DNA of 64,000 nucleotides from Oryzias latipes (GCF_002234675.1 NC_019880.2:19852789-19916788); one strand, 5' to 3'. Shown: positions 30,327 through 45,300, counted from the first letter of the stretch. The notes: generated from the sequence alone by a model not told the origin. Program-made: numbers and translations.

Positions 30327-33300
30327 AGGGTGGGTGGGTGAGAGGGGCATTTTTATATGCTGATCTTTTCGATGGGCTGAATAAACCATCAGTTCAGAGA
30401 GAAAGTTCACCTCTTACCGCTTGTTTTTGTCCGAATAATGAAGCAAAAGGTTGTTTTAAAGAAGCCGGTGCAGTGATACAAAACATTTAAGCTAGGTGGC
30501 CGGAACTTCTTTTTTCACCGTGTGGTTATCAGGTTTTAACGCACACCCAGCAGCCAATCAGAATCGAGAATTCACCCGGATCTTCTTCCACTTTCGGCTT
30601 CTCCCATCAGGGGTCGCCACAGCGAACAAGTCGCATGGTAAATTTGGCAATGTTTTTACGCCGGATGCCCTTCCTGACGCAACCTTCTCAAACCGGGCTT
30701 GGAACCGGCACAGAGGTAGAGAAGGGAACTGGGAGCAGCCCGGAGTCGAACCCTGGTTTCACGGACGGAAGGCGCCGCAAACCAGCACGAGCTAAACCGA
30801 GAATCGAGAATTCACCCGGATAATAGTATAAATATTAATTATAGATTAAAACTACTGTTTGTTAGCTGGTTGTTGAGTAACAGGCAGCACCATGCTCAAA
30901 CAGTTGATCTAATATGTTTTATTTCCATTTGGATATCTATTTTCTGAAATGGTTTCTTCCAGTTTTAGTAGTAAATAATGTCCGCAGGCATTATTGGTCT
31001 CACCAAGAAGTGAATGTACATCCTCCACAGTAAAGGGCAGTGAGCTCCGTCCTCCGTTTTGGTGGCAGTTTCAAAAAGTCCCCGGATTCGGTTGCCTAAG
31101 CCATTTTCTGGTAGTATGGGCAAAGCCTCATTGTAGTGACAAGACCTACAGACAACAACAAATATCTGATTTTTCTTTCTCAACTAAAGTGACACCAATC
31201 TGTTTACTCAATAAATAAATTGGCTTTCTTGCTTCACACTAAAAGTACAGAGAAAATTAGAAGTTGTGATGGGCGGTTGTTTGTGTTGCTATGACGACAT
31301 TCAAACTCATTAACTGTGGATGTTACCTCTGAGCAGAATCCACCAGCTGCTTCCTTTGTTGTTCAGCGACAATAGCAAATAGGCGTGGTACAACACCGCC
31401 ACTGTCTCTGGTTACCGAGTGAAAAAAACGGCGTGCCCTGCCAGCACTATGGTAACGATTCTCCACCTGAAAAAAAACAATAACAAAAAAGTCACATTTT
31501 GGTTGTTCTAAGTACAGATTAATAACTAAGAATAAAGAATCATCAGCGTTGATTCAAAGTGGTTTCCGAGCAAACCTGCACATATATGCCCCACAAAAGG
31601 GCGCAGCTAGGCCAGGATGAGATGGCCGAGGTGAGTGTCTGTCTCAGTGTTGCCAGAGGAAACACGCTGTTGCTGCTGTGGTACTTCAGCAATGCCGCCT
31701 GCTGCACCGCTAATACCTCACACTCATGAGCCAACTGGCTGACATAACTGTGGTTTTGAGGGCGGGAACCGGCTTCACAGTTGCCGGCTTCAGCGCGTGT
31801 CAGGTTGGCTTTCTCGTTGCTGCTGAGCGGCTTTTCAGGTGCTAAGGTGTGATAAAGTTGCTCCATATTCTCCCTGGCAAGGCTGTAGACTGAAACGGCT
31901 GCATGGACGCCTACAGTGAGGTACTGGAACAGAGCATAGCAGCCAACCAGACCTCTCAACCTCAGCTTTTCTTCTGGAAGCTTTTCTTGGTCTGTTGATT
32001 AAAGCAGAAGAACGGATGAGTTTCAAAAGAGCAAATCACATTGTGATTCTACTCACTACATCATACAGCTCCACAACTCCATTGTTTGAGGACAATACCT
32101 TTGGCTCATTCAATTTAAATATATGAACAATGGCATGTTGTTATCAGAAAACCATAACTTCAAGTAACAGTTTTGTAAACTCTGAACAACTTTTTTAATC
32201 TTAGTACTTATTAAAAAGCTTTAAAAATGAGAAATGTGACGCTTCATCAATCATGGTCAATTAGTCTCCTCCGTGTCGTGTTTCCTGCTCAGAATGCGTT
32301 CAGCTTGCCAGAGTTACGTGAATCTTTGATTCGTAGCAGGTTTTTGTTTTTTTTATTCTTGACTTTTAACACTTGACTTACTTTTTTGTGAAGGTTTGAA
32401 CTTTGAGAGTTTAAATAAGAGGGAAAAAAAGGGTGAAAATGTTTCTTTCTGCCTGAGAAAAGTAGCTAAGGGTTTGCAGATTTCACCGATCGCATCACTA
32501 ATGGAACAAAACCCATGCCATTCAAGGGAACACCGGAAGCAGAGCTCTCAGCAACAGGGAGGGGAAGGCGGGGCGGGGTAGCTCCACTCCTGCCACTCTG
32601 CAGAATCTATGTCCTAAAAACACTGTATTTTTTGTTTGTTGGCTTAAACGGCATAATCATAAACAAAAGACCTTTGGGAACATTTTAATAACTCACTATA
32701 TTACCAAAGGTATTCGCTCACCTGCCTTGACTCGCATATAAACTGAAATGCCATCCCCTTCCTAACCTATAGTGTTCACCATTCCATGAAGCTCTCTGCA
32801 TACTGTACTTGGGCTAAACTGAAGGTCATGAAGTTTGGAGCTCTGTAGCAATTGACTGTGCAGAAAGTCGGCGACCTCTTTGAACTATGCGCTCCAGCAT
32901 TCACTGAGCTCCTTTCTTTCATAAATGTTTGTCTGCATGCAGTCTCTCAGTGCTTGATTTTAAATACATGTGCCCAGGCCAAGTTATTGGACACCTGATT
33001 CTGATCCTTTGGATGGGTGAAGTATTTAGGTGTAGATCAAAAGATGATCGGAGTGGGACCTTAAAGTGAGGTGTTGTGAGCTTTCATCAGCAATTTTACA
33101 TTGCTCTAATGGCAAATCTTGGAGAAAAGCAATGTCACATCTGTAAATAAGAAAGAAAAGAACCTTTTGTGTCAGGCTGAGAGTTCTTGATGCTTTGTTC
33201 CAGGTCTGACAAGCTGGCAGCCAGCGCCTGTTCGTAGGACTTCCTGGCCTTTAGGATGGAAACTGGAGAGAGGGACTGGGAGAAGGGAAAGGATGCAGAT

Positions 33301-36300
33301 GTTCCCTCTGCGAGTTTGGTCAAGACGCAGACAGCTGGTGACGTGGTTACATCTGTAAGCCGACTCTGTTCCTTTGCTGCCTCCTCCAGCTCAAGCTGGG
33401 ACCAGAGGAGACACAGCTCACACAGAGCCGCTCCACTCAGGTCTTTGACTCCCCCCATCGCTGAGGCTGTGGAGAACACTTTGCGAGCCTCGACCAGGTT
33501 TCCCAAGAGCCACTCAAGGTGGGCATACTCGCGCCACAATATCAGAGACGAGCGGTTGTCAGGTTCTTTGAGGAGCCGTTTCACGACTCGCTTGCTGCTC
33601 TTCCCCTGAGAGTGAAGGCGCTTTTTATTTCCACTGTGCAGACTGCGCAAGACCTGGTGCACAAACACAAACACGTCACAAAGAGGACGACTGAATGGTA
33701 ATCGTTTATATAAATGAACCGGTCCTTACTTTGAGCTTTTCGTATTGTAATAGGCTGAGAGTCAGGGAAGCTCTGTGGTGAGGAGGAAGGACAGGCTGCA
33801 GCATGCTTAACATGTTGGTGAGAAACCTCTCACCCTGCCTTCCAAGCCCCACCCACTTCCTTTTTCCCTGGAGAGTTGTCATATGACCTACAGAGTCAAC
33901 CCCAAGGTCAGGTATGTCGTAGGAGGTCAGAGGTCGCTGTGGCTCCTTACCTGTGATGGGTATGGAGGACAGATTTCCATGTGTGTTCCCCACTTTCAGA
34001 AAAGTGTTAAAAAGTATAACACTTGATATCATACCCTGAGTAAGCACAGAGAGATTTTCCAGAAATAAACTAGGCTGAGAGACTTCAGAGAGAATAGAGG
34101 CTACAGGCAGACCCAGGAAAGACAAGAAATATAAGAGGAGGCGGAGCCGGAGTTCTGGTGAAGACAGACAAATCAGAGATGAGCCGATGTCATCAAATAA
34201 CACCTACAGGAGAAGGAAGAAAAGATATGCCATAAATCCTTTTGAAGCATGATGGGGCTTTAAACATCATCCACTCCCATCATCTTTTGATCTATTGTAA
34301 ATTGCATTCTCAATTTGTGTCCTCAGTGGTCTTTTAATTCATATTGTGCCGTTTTTAGTCAAAATAAAAAAAAACTAGTTTTTTTAACTAGAAACTATGT
34401 TCTAGAAAACTGTCGTTTTCTAGAACATAGTTTCTTCAGAGGGGCAGTAGTTCATTATAGATTCACCTCTGAGTTGTGAGCAGAACTGTTGGCGCAGAGT
34501 CAGCCTTTCTCTATTTCTAGTCATCCGTCTGTTTACACTCCCTCCCTCTACTTTACAGCCCCCAAACCCCCAACTTGACATTAGTAATGCAATGAAAATA
34601 GCAAACAATATTGGAGGTTTCCAGCTGTACAGGTTTGAGACAGATGCCAGTTCGATGTGTTTTTCGTGTTTTTAGCATGTTCTTGTAGCATTTTTCTCAT
34701 GGTGGAGGGTTTGTATAAAGAAAATCAAGAATTAAGCATTTCTAAGTATTTTTTTTATTTAAATCGCGGTGAATCAGAAGCAGACGAAAAAATACCAATT
34801 GAAACAGCTCTTAGTTGTTATGTACTACAGTCGGAAGGTCACGAGCTCCCTGCTCCGCTCCATTCTAAGGGCAGGGATGCCAGTATAGCTTAGTCAGTTT
34901 GTTAGTTCATTTTTAGTATTTTCCTATTGAACTCTTTGTATTCATGATCCTTTTGACTTTATGTTTTACTTTGAAGCCCATCGAGACGACTGTTGTTGTG
35001 ATTTTGGGCTATACAAATAAAATTGAATTTGAATAAAATTTAATTTGAATTCTGATGCATCCCCTTGCAGACAAATAGATCCATGTACTGCTGTTTTCTT
35101 CATCTGAGCTGGCATCTGGCTCCAATATTGCCCCCCATTTTTGTTGGAAAAAATGGTTGGGGTTTTGAGAGGCTGTAAGATAGTGGGAAAGCATGTAAAC
35201 AGATGGATAACAGGAAGTGGGTACAAGCCTACTCCGTGCCAACAAGCCTGCCCACAACTCGGAGGCAAATTTCTAATGAACTACTGCCGCTCTGCAGAAA
35301 AAATGACCAAGAACTAGCCTAAAAACACCATAATCATAATGAACAGACACAGGGAACAATTTTACAATAGAGCAAAATATGATTGGAGTGGGACTTTATA
35401 GAGCTGTCACCTGTCTGTCAGGATCGTCACAGTCCTCCTCCGTCTGACCCTTGGCTTTGTCAGGTCTCCACGGCAACCAGTGAGCTGCTTCACGCAACGA
35501 CTCCACATCCAGCCACACCTTCCATTTAGCCTGGCTCCTGTTTTTCACCTCCTCTTCATCTTCTTCCTCCTTATCTTCTTCCTCTGGAGAATAATAAAAC
35601 CCATAAGCTCATTTTGCTGCTTCAAGCCCTCAGATTTAATTGCACACAAACCAATGTTGCAATTAAGGGAGCTACAGCTTACATGCACAAGGACCTCTGT
35701 TACCATGGGAGTCTTTTACCTGTAGGGGGGGGAAGCCATCCCCCTCGCTCTTGTTGGAGCATCCATGCTTTCCAGCCTCTGGCCTCCACCTCTCCAACTC
35801 TGGCTTCCCCACTATCCCAGAAAGGCTCAAAGAACTCAACCTGCAAACACATACAGTAGGTAAAACCTATTAGACCTTGTTAAAGAAACAGATGCAAAAC
35901 ACACATAATGGAAATATCCATCAAAATACTAAAGAGATAAGTAAAATCAGTTTACTTTATGACTGACACGGTTCAGATTACCATACAGGAATACATGGTT
36001 TTACAATTTTAGTGCAAAAAGTTTTGTTCGAACAGGAATTGAAATTCAAAACAATTATTGATAAACTAAAAACACATCCCATAGAAATAAGTCAAAAATT
36101 CTTTCCTTTTTTTTTTAATATATAAAAATCTGGGGCAGTGGTGCAGTGGTAGGGGGGGGTCAACCTCTGATCAGAAGTTTGCAAGTTCAAGTCCAGCCTT
36201 ATGTTGAAGTGTCCTTGGGCAAGACACTGAAGCCCACATTGCCTCTAATGGTTATACCCTATATTACCAAATGCATTTGCTCACCCTTTCAAAGGATCAG

Positions 36301-39300
36301 AATCAGGTGTCCTAGTCATTTGTTCTGGCCACAGGTGTATAAAATCAAGCCCTCTGGCATGCAGACTGTTTTTACAAACATTTGTGACAGAATGGGCCGC
36401 TCTCAGGAGCTCAGAGAATTCCAGCATGGAACGGACATTGGATGCCACCTATGCAACAAATCCAGTGGTGAAATTTCCTCACTCCTAAATTTTCCACAGT
36501 CAACTGTCAGCTCTATCAGAAAAAATATAAGAGTTTGGGAAGAACAGCAACTCAGCCACAAAGTGGTAGACCATGTAAACTGATGGAGATGGGTTCAGCG
36601 GATGCTGAAGCGCATAATGAAAAGAGGCCGCCGACTTTCTGCACAGTCAATTGCTACAGGGCTCCAAACTTCATGTGACCTTCAGATTAGCCCAAGTCCA
36701 GCACACAGAGACCTTCATGGAATGGGTTTTCATGGCCAAGCAGTTGCATCCAGGCCACACATCACCAAGTGCAATGCAAACCGTTGGATGCAGTGGTGTA
36801 AAGTACGCCACCATTGGACTCCACAGCAGTGGAGGCGCCATTTCTGGAGTAATGAATCACACTACTCCATCTGGCAATCTGATGGAGGAGTCTGGGTTTG
36901 GAGGTTGCATGGAAAACGGACTGCATTGTGGGAAGGGTGTGAAATTTGGTGGAGGAGAAATTACAGTGTGGGATTGTTTTTCAGGACTTGGACTTGGGCC
37001 CTTAATTCCAGTGAAAGGAACTCTGAATGCTTCAACATAACAAAACATTTTTGGACAAGTCCATGCTCCCAACATTGTGGAAACAGTGCACAAAGCAAGG
37101 TCCATAAAGACATGGATGACAGTCTAGTGTGGATGAAGTTTGCACAGAGTCCTGACCTGAACCCGATAGAACACCATTGGGATGAATTGGAGCGTTAAAA
37201 ACCGAGAGCCAGGCCTTCTCCACCAACATCAGTGTGTGACCTCACCGATGTGCTTTTGGAAGAATGGTCAAAAATTCCTATGGACACACTCCTCAACCTT
37301 GTGGATAGCCTTCCCAGAAGGCGCTTTTTACTTTCTTTAGATTTAGTTTTTACACTCTATTCATTTAAAGTCATGTTGATTCAGGAAATGAATAAAATTG
37401 TGAACGTATAAATCTAAATTATATTAACTTCTTATTTATAGCCATACACAGAATATAAAAATACACTAGACGGCTTAAAATGTGTATTTCATATTACTGG
37501 ATTTTAAAGTAAACTATTGCAGAAAAAAAACATGAAACATTTGTTGTTCTTGCACAACAAGGGATTTAATTTCCATCAGTGACCTTTAGAGTTAAGGTCA
37601 ATTAGACCAATGGTGGCAGTTGTGCAGAAAATTGCAAAAAAAGTTGTGGCTCTTCAGTCAAAGTGTGCGTTTGTGTACCTGCTGCCTGGTGGACAATTTT
37701 TTGACACTGTCAGGCTTGAAGAAGGTAAAGTCCATCATGGCCTGAAACAGAGAAATGGCTTTCTCTGAGTGGCCAGCCTGTCGCAAGAACTGACACTGCT
37801 GAATGAAGAGGTCTGCCAAGAAAAAACGGGACATTTCAATACATTTTGAATTTTAATTACAGGCACCAACAATACATACATCATTGAGTCAGGTCATACC
37901 CCATGAGTTAGAAATCCATTATCCGAAGCACAACGAAATTACACGCAACACAACAACATAACCTAGCAATAGCATTAACCTCAGCACAACAGAAATGAAG
38001 ACTTTTTTTTCCTACATCATGCCATCACTCCAGCAAGGTAAGAAATTCTGAGATGTAGTTTGGAAAACACACCTGACTGAGCATGCTTGTGTGACTAGTG
38101 TGGCGACCTGGGGGTTAGCCCCGCCTGCAGCCTCTAAGACTCATGGGAAGGGGGGAATCTTGGGTGTAAAACCATGAGTAAGACGGCTGTGAGCAGAAGT
38201 GACTTGGCTGTTTGTTGGTGTTTTCAAATAAATGAGCACTGAAACCAGTAAGGTGGGGCAGGGACAGTTATCCAATACAGCCAGTTAATCACAGCTCAGT
38301 ATTTGTTTCCTTGCAGTTGTTGTAATATTTTAATATACCACATATTATCAGCTTTTCGTGCATCAAATCAATTTTTACATTTAAAATTTAAAAAAATTAT
38401 TAAAGTAAACCTTTTATACTGAAGGTTAAAATTAATTTATGCTACACACATCTAATGTAATGTATTTAATGTGTTTATTGTGAATATGAATTACTTAGAC
38501 ACCAGAAGGATGCTCTGTCCAAATGTTTGTGTATTTGTTGGTGTGAGTGTCATTAAAAGAGGAATGTTGAGATACAAAGAATTACCAGTTAAATGCTGTT
38601 GGATGAACAGTGAAATATTCAGTTTTTATCATCGTAAATCTGACTTCAGAGGAGTCAGTGGCTCACCAGCATCAACCTCACCGTACGTCACTGAGTAGTT
38701 GTTTGTGTCAGAGAGAGGCAGAGAAAAGAGTGAGGGAGTGTGTGTGTGTGTGTGAGATGAGAGAGAGGTGCCTCTGTGTGTGGAGGGGGTATCTGACCTC
38801 CAGGGTAGTCGCTGTGTTAACTCTGGCCAAGCTGCATTTGATGTGTGTATTGAGGGTGGACACTTTCCTTGAAATAAACACAAGTACAATACTTGCCGTT
38901 GTGTTGTAGGGAGAGGAGTGTGTTATGGAAAATAATACAGCTTTAATTGTGTGTTTGTGTGTGTACGTCTTGGCAGGTCAGTGTGTGGTGTGGCTCTTTG
39001 ACTCTCAGAGAAAAAATTCGGCTCTTGATGTCAAACTTGTTTGCCCCCCCTGGTCTACTCTCTCTGAGACTGTTTGAGGACGAGTGGAGTGTGGGGCAAG
39101 GACAGTCAACGCAGCTAGTTAATTAGCCACTCGCCTCTCGTTTCCCCGCTACAAGTTACAAAGCAGATAGGTCATTACAATGCACGTGCGGGAAACAAAA
39201 TAAAAAACGTACCGAAATGGTACAAAAGAATACCGAACCGAAACTGCCATACTGTAACGGTTCGCTTCAACTACGTGTATCGTTACACCCCTAGTAAAAA

Positions 39301-42300
39301 CGCACATTTAAACATTTAAAAACACCCCGCTGACTAATTTGACCAGGTAGTTTGACAGACTGGTTCCTACAAATGCAAGCAACAAAACAATGATCACTGA
39401 AATCATTGCAGAAAGTACCAGCGGAATACATATGGGGAGAATTTGTTAAGATAACATCAAGCAGTGTTGCCTGGTCGGGTCATAACGTGTTGGAAGCACT
39501 TTGTGTTATACTTTTATATGAAAAGTGCTTTATAAATAAAGTTTGATTGACTGATAGGTTGAGACACAATCTGATGCATATTTAGAGAATCACAGTACAG
39601 GACGGTACAGAAAATGATCCTTCACAAAAATACCAATTCCTCCACTCTATCCTGTCGAAACAGGCATGTTTAGTTCTGGATAGTCAACGTTTTTTAACAG
39701 CCAGGTCTCACAAACTATAACAAAATCTGGTTTTGAACTTTCTACCCATATGCGAAGCTGATCTATCTTTGGCAATGAGCTTCAAGCACTATGTGTAGAA
39801 AGCCCATGCCTTTGCGGGTACAGAAATCACCAAAATCGAAATCCTTGTTGGTGTTTGACGAGGTTTGGTGAGTAGAACAGTTTGCAGGGCCGATATGAGT
39901 AACAAAAAGCGATTCAGACAGGCATGCAGCTGAGTTTTTCAGAAGCTGAAACCTTTACATGCGGATGGATTTTTATTATTTCAACTTGTGATTTAAAGTT
40001 TAGATCTGCATTAATACTACTGAAAGACTTCTTCTCTTATTAACGTCAACAGATTGGGTATGCAGTTAAATTCCAACCTTCCCACTCTTGTCGTCAAAAC
40101 GGTATGATAACAAATATTTTGTCCACTGTAGCTGTAAAAACATGATTTACATGGTACAGTAATAACAATATGTAGTTGTATTTACCCAACATGTCCTCTT
40201 CAGTTCCTGGAAGGGCTGAGTGAGAGACCATGCTGCCATCTAGCACAGCACTGAGCGTGCTTAGACATTTTCCATATGCTGAGTTCACTTTAGACACTGT
40301 GAAGTTGCTGAAGTAACTCTGGATGAAGAGCAGATACCGCCTCCACAAAGGAGCACTGTTTGGATGAAGAAACACCTGAACGGTAACAGATGAGACTCCA
40401 TTTAGACAACGACTGTAGCACAAGCAGAATCTTCAGTTACCAGAGCACACATTGTTGAAAACCTACCAGTTTCTTCCACTCTTTAGCCAGAACAGAGGGC
40501 TCCCAGAGCTCCTGACAGATCCTGAGCCTCTCCAGCTGCAGACTGATGCAGGTCGGGTTGATGGCCACTGCTCGCTCTGCAATACTCAGCTTTTTCTCAA
40601 GGACTGCTTTATAGGATGACTTCGATTTGCACTCAGACGATTCGCTGCCTTGTAGCCCTTCGTTGCCACCAAACACTGACGCACCCAACTCATCCTGGTG
40701 GAGAAGAGAAAGTTCAGAAAAACTCTGACAAAAACCTCCTACCACTACTTCACTTACGAGTATTTCATGTACAAAGAAGTTTAAACAGTTACTGTCTAAT
40801 AGGAGATGTACTGGCTGGCATGTAGCCTAACACAATCCTTCTAAAAAGCAACAAACTACAAAATTAAAGCTTAGAAATGTAAAAGATTTAAATTTCATGG
40901 GTCTGCAAACTTTAATGCTAAAAGAGCCATTTGGTCCAGTTTCTTACAGACCAAAACCCACGTCACCGTTTATAAAACTGCACTACATTTATGTTTTTGT
41001 GGCCATTAAGACCTTCATAATAATGTCATATTTTTCTATATCTATTCACTTTACCTCCCTTTAATTTTGACAGCAGCACATAGAAGTTTTTGTTGCATAA
41101 AGAACACCAAGTGACAAATAAGATGCTCCTGCTGAACTAAAAATGTAAGAAAGCAAAGTCAAACATGGCCTTTTCTTTCATCATGGTTGTGTCCGAATTC
41201 CCACCCTAACCCCTATATAGTGCACTATATAGAGCGTTCGCCATTGTGTAGTGCTGTCCGAATCTACAATTACCAAATCGAGTACCATTGAAATTTCCCA
41301 CAAGTCTCTGCGAAAAGCCAGTGTGCATCGATGCTCACTGGACTGCCTAATATAGACCACAATGCATTGCGTCTGAACAATTTTTGCCAAAAAAATGTAT
41401 TTAAACTTATTTTTTTAATAAATCATCAACATTTTTACCTTCAGGAGACAAAAAGGAAAAAAGGCAAAAAGCTCATATTAATTAGATTTAAACTTCGTCA
41501 AATCATATGCGCCGTTGAAAAAAAAAAAAAAAAAAAGTAGTGAGCACGGTGTTCCAATTACTTCTAAAATTCAGGGTACTACATAGTGCAGCACTATATC
41601 GTTTTTTAGTGGGAATTCGGACACAACCTCTGACTGATGAGCCTTGTGTTGGCAGCATACCCTGCCATACCCACCACAAAATGGCGGTAACCCTCCCCCA
41701 GCCACTGCACACTTTCATGTATTCTTTGTTTTCAGTATTTATTTGTAGCACATCCATGTACCAGTACATCTATTGGTTTGGTTTACTCATTTTGGGTAGT
41801 TTAATTCATGTCACCTATTTTTGAGTTGCCAGTGCTGAGGGCGCTGCTGGTCACTACGGGTGTGGCTGAGGTTCTGCTGAGGTTCTGTGCTGTGAGGCCC
41901 AGCCCAAAAGAGGAAGTCAAGTCTTCACAGCCTTTAAATGCTCCAGTCAAGCAATTGGCAGGTGCCATCTACAGGAACCTCCAAGGGGCTTATTTAATGT
42001 TTATTTGCTTTTCTTCTGTTGGTTATTATTCATTTTTGTTCTTATTTTGGACAACTTCTTTTTTGTTTTCCACTAAGAGACCAAGTTTTGGGTTTAGTCT
42101 TGTCTGTAGTCTTTGTTAAATGTTGTCAGTCAGTTGTCAACTCCTGAATGACAAACTCAAAAAGGAAAAATTCAAATGTCACAAACAGCAATTCCAAGCT
42201 AAACACTGACAGTCATTCACAAAAACAAAGACAGAAAGAAGGATACAGCAGTGGTGCACTTAGGAACTCACCTGGTATTGTATGAATTGTAGCCATTGCT

Positions 42301-45300
42301 GTGTATCTGATGGGTGCTCTCTGAGATGCCGGTTAAATTCCTCAGTCTTCCCAGCTACATGTGCAGCGCTCTCCTCAACCTGTGTGATCTGCTTCTGCTC
42401 GTCCTGCCGTCCTTTACCTTGCAACCACAGAGCTGTGGACGAGTCATATATCCCCAGAGGGTTTACAGACGACGTCTGCACTCTCTCACCTAAAAATCAA
42501 ATGTTAACAGAGAAAAATAGAAAAAAATGAAGGCTGGTAACATTCTAGAAAAGTGGCATAAAAAGAAAATGAATGAACTTCATTCATGAAGACAATTTGA
42601 ACACCCCTATGATCTCTTAAGAATCACGAGGAGATCATCGTGCTTATCGATTGGTATAAAAATAACAGTTTGAGCCCACAGGACATGTTTTTAAAGAATT
42701 AAAGAAAGTCAGAAATCAACAATCAGTCAGGAAGATCAATCCTAAAGTTTGACATGTGGACCACATCCAACAGAAGCTCACTAGAGAGCCTCAAATTCTT
42801 GCTTTGCTTTTCAACAGTTAAAACCTTGACTTAGTGGACTAAAGTTCAACAATTAGGAACAGAATTATATATAAAAAAAGCTGTTATGACCAATTTAAAA
42901 AAGTATAGAATAACAATTATTTCACAGAATTACCTTGTTTTAATATAAAAAAAAAAGAAATGCTTAATCAAGTATTGAAGATGGTTAAAATAATTGATTT
43001 CAAATTAAATTATTTCACTTGCTCCAAAAATGGATTCATGATTTTTTCTAATGAAACATAATTCAAACATATTTTAAACTTTTGATACCTTATTAATTTA
43101 TGCTATGAAGATTTTTGAAACAGTGTTATGTCTATTTTACTCATTTAGTATTTTTCTAATCGTATGCATGATTTTTTTTTCTGATGAACATAATCTGCAT
43201 ATATTTTAAATAACTGATCTGCATTTACCATGTTGATTTCTAAAATAGTTATGTCTATTTTTTACATAATAAAGTAATTCATCTTTGTCATGTCCTTTAT
43301 TGATACTTCAGGATTCTTAATTCTGTCTGATAAAAGTTATGAACCGGATAATGATAAATCATGTAATAAAATGGTTACGGTAGAAGAGGGGTGGGATTAT
43401 ATAAATTTGCTTCCTTCCACTCCCTTTCAAGCAATCTTTAATTTTATGTCTTATTATCCTCAGTTTGATACGTCATTGTATGAATGTATAACTGATGATT
43501 GTATTGTTTTTGTCTATTATTCCTATTTGATTGCTTGAAATAAACCATTTCAATTCAAATTCAAATTCAATTCAAAGTTTCAATTCTAAAACCTAATTAA
43601 AAGCTCCTGCTGTGAAGCCATATGTACACTTTTAGCATATGGTGTTCTCACTGGACTGTCACTACCTGATAATAGTGCATGTACTCATAGTTGGAAGAGG
43701 CTTAGGTCAAAATCTTGAAGCAGTTCAAATCATGTGAATCTTGCTCCAGGCTTTTTCTTTCACAGCTCTTTTTCCAATTGAAAGACTTTGGTTTCATAGA
43801 ATTCCAGCCGGACACAAACCGCATTTATGAATTTCTCCTTCAAGATACATTTTCAAATGATTGGTACTTCCGTAGTTTGAAAAGGACGTTGCCCATACGT
43901 CACAATCAAATTTGAGTTCCTGATTGATCAAAGTTCAACCTGGTTTAAAATTGAATGCGCGTTCAGTTGCACATTTTTTTATGTAGAGCCGGAAAATTGA
44001 CTTAAAAATGTTGTAGTGATGCGTAAACGCCACAGTTTTGAAACTAGAAGCCCATAAGTGGCATATAAGTATGTTAGCATAGACTTTTTATAAGAAATGG
44101 TTGCTTGAACACGCCTTTCCGATCCCAGTGTGAACGTAGCATCAGATGAGAATGAGCAACATGACCATGATTTCATTTTACTGTACATCTTGTTGAGTAC
44201 TTGTATCAAAAACGTGTAGTTCTGCTTGTTTTAGTCTCAAGATGTTTAAAATCAGCATGGTTATCATGTGATTTCTTACTTGTCTCTTGCTCTCTATTAT
44301 CTCTCTCAGGATTATCCAGGGGGAGGAAGGAAGTCGAGGTGTTTCCTTCACTGCTGTCAGGAGTTGCAGGCTTCACTGAAACAGATGGTTCAGACCTGAG
44401 CAGATGCCGACTTGCTGTAGAAAAATATCTGTCTGCTCCTCCATCTCCTTTCTGCTTTCTTTTTTTCTTCGAGTCCTCCCAGCTTATCTCCTGCTTCCGG
44501 CAATCCAGACCCAAAGAGGAGGTCCCTTTCCTCCTATACCTGACCCACACACAGATACAAACTTAAACTGTCATTTGTGTGAAATCACTGATTGATCCCA
44601 TCTGATCAACTGTTACCAGAATTTAAAGTGAGCTAAGATACCTGGCTACATCGCCTCTGTACAGAGACTTGTAAGTCCAGTTGGCTGGATCAGGTTTACA
44701 GTCCACACAGAACATCTGCTTTGTAGATGACTGAAGGTCATCCAACCAGGAGAATTGACTTGTTAATGGAGCAGGATGTTGCCTTCATGGGTACACAAAC
44801 ACACACACAATTAAAAACTAAGAACATAAACAAAACAATGACTTGTGCATTACTTAGTTTATTCCATGGTCCGGGTGAATACTCGATTCTGTTTGGCTGC
44901 TGGGTGTGCATTAAACTTGATAACCGCACGGTGAAAAAAGAAGTTCCGGTCACCTAGCTTAAATGTTTTGAATCACTGTGCCGGCTTCTTTAAAACTACC
45001 TTTTGTTTCATCATTTGGACAAAAACAAGCGGTAAGAGGTGAACTTTCTCTCTGAACTGATGCTTTATTCAACCCATCGGGACCACCAGCATATATATAT
45101 CGCCAAATCTTAACTGCAGCAGTGGTGCTGCGCGACGCGGACTATATGTTACGTGATGCGGCGCGATGACCATGGTATAAGTGGGTTAATGGCCACGAAG
45201 TGTGCGGTTATTACTTTTTAACGCACGCCGTGGAAACCTGAACTGTCCGACGTGAAGTGCGTTAAAAAGTAATAAACGCGCACTTCGAATGCCATTAACC

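Noticed and set aside
31543..31576. Extension of the nrde2 exon 14 frame beyond the donor
   Set aside because: The frame continues a few codons after GTGCAG|GTTTGC, but the next exon (31466) joins in phase only when this GT donor is used.
37812..40186. Suspected frameshift at the nrde2 exon 8/9 junction
   Set aside because: Recounting the bases shows that exon 8 ends in phase 1 (ATG TTG G) and joins AC of exon 9 to give Asp; the whole 3,663-nt CDS is in frame.
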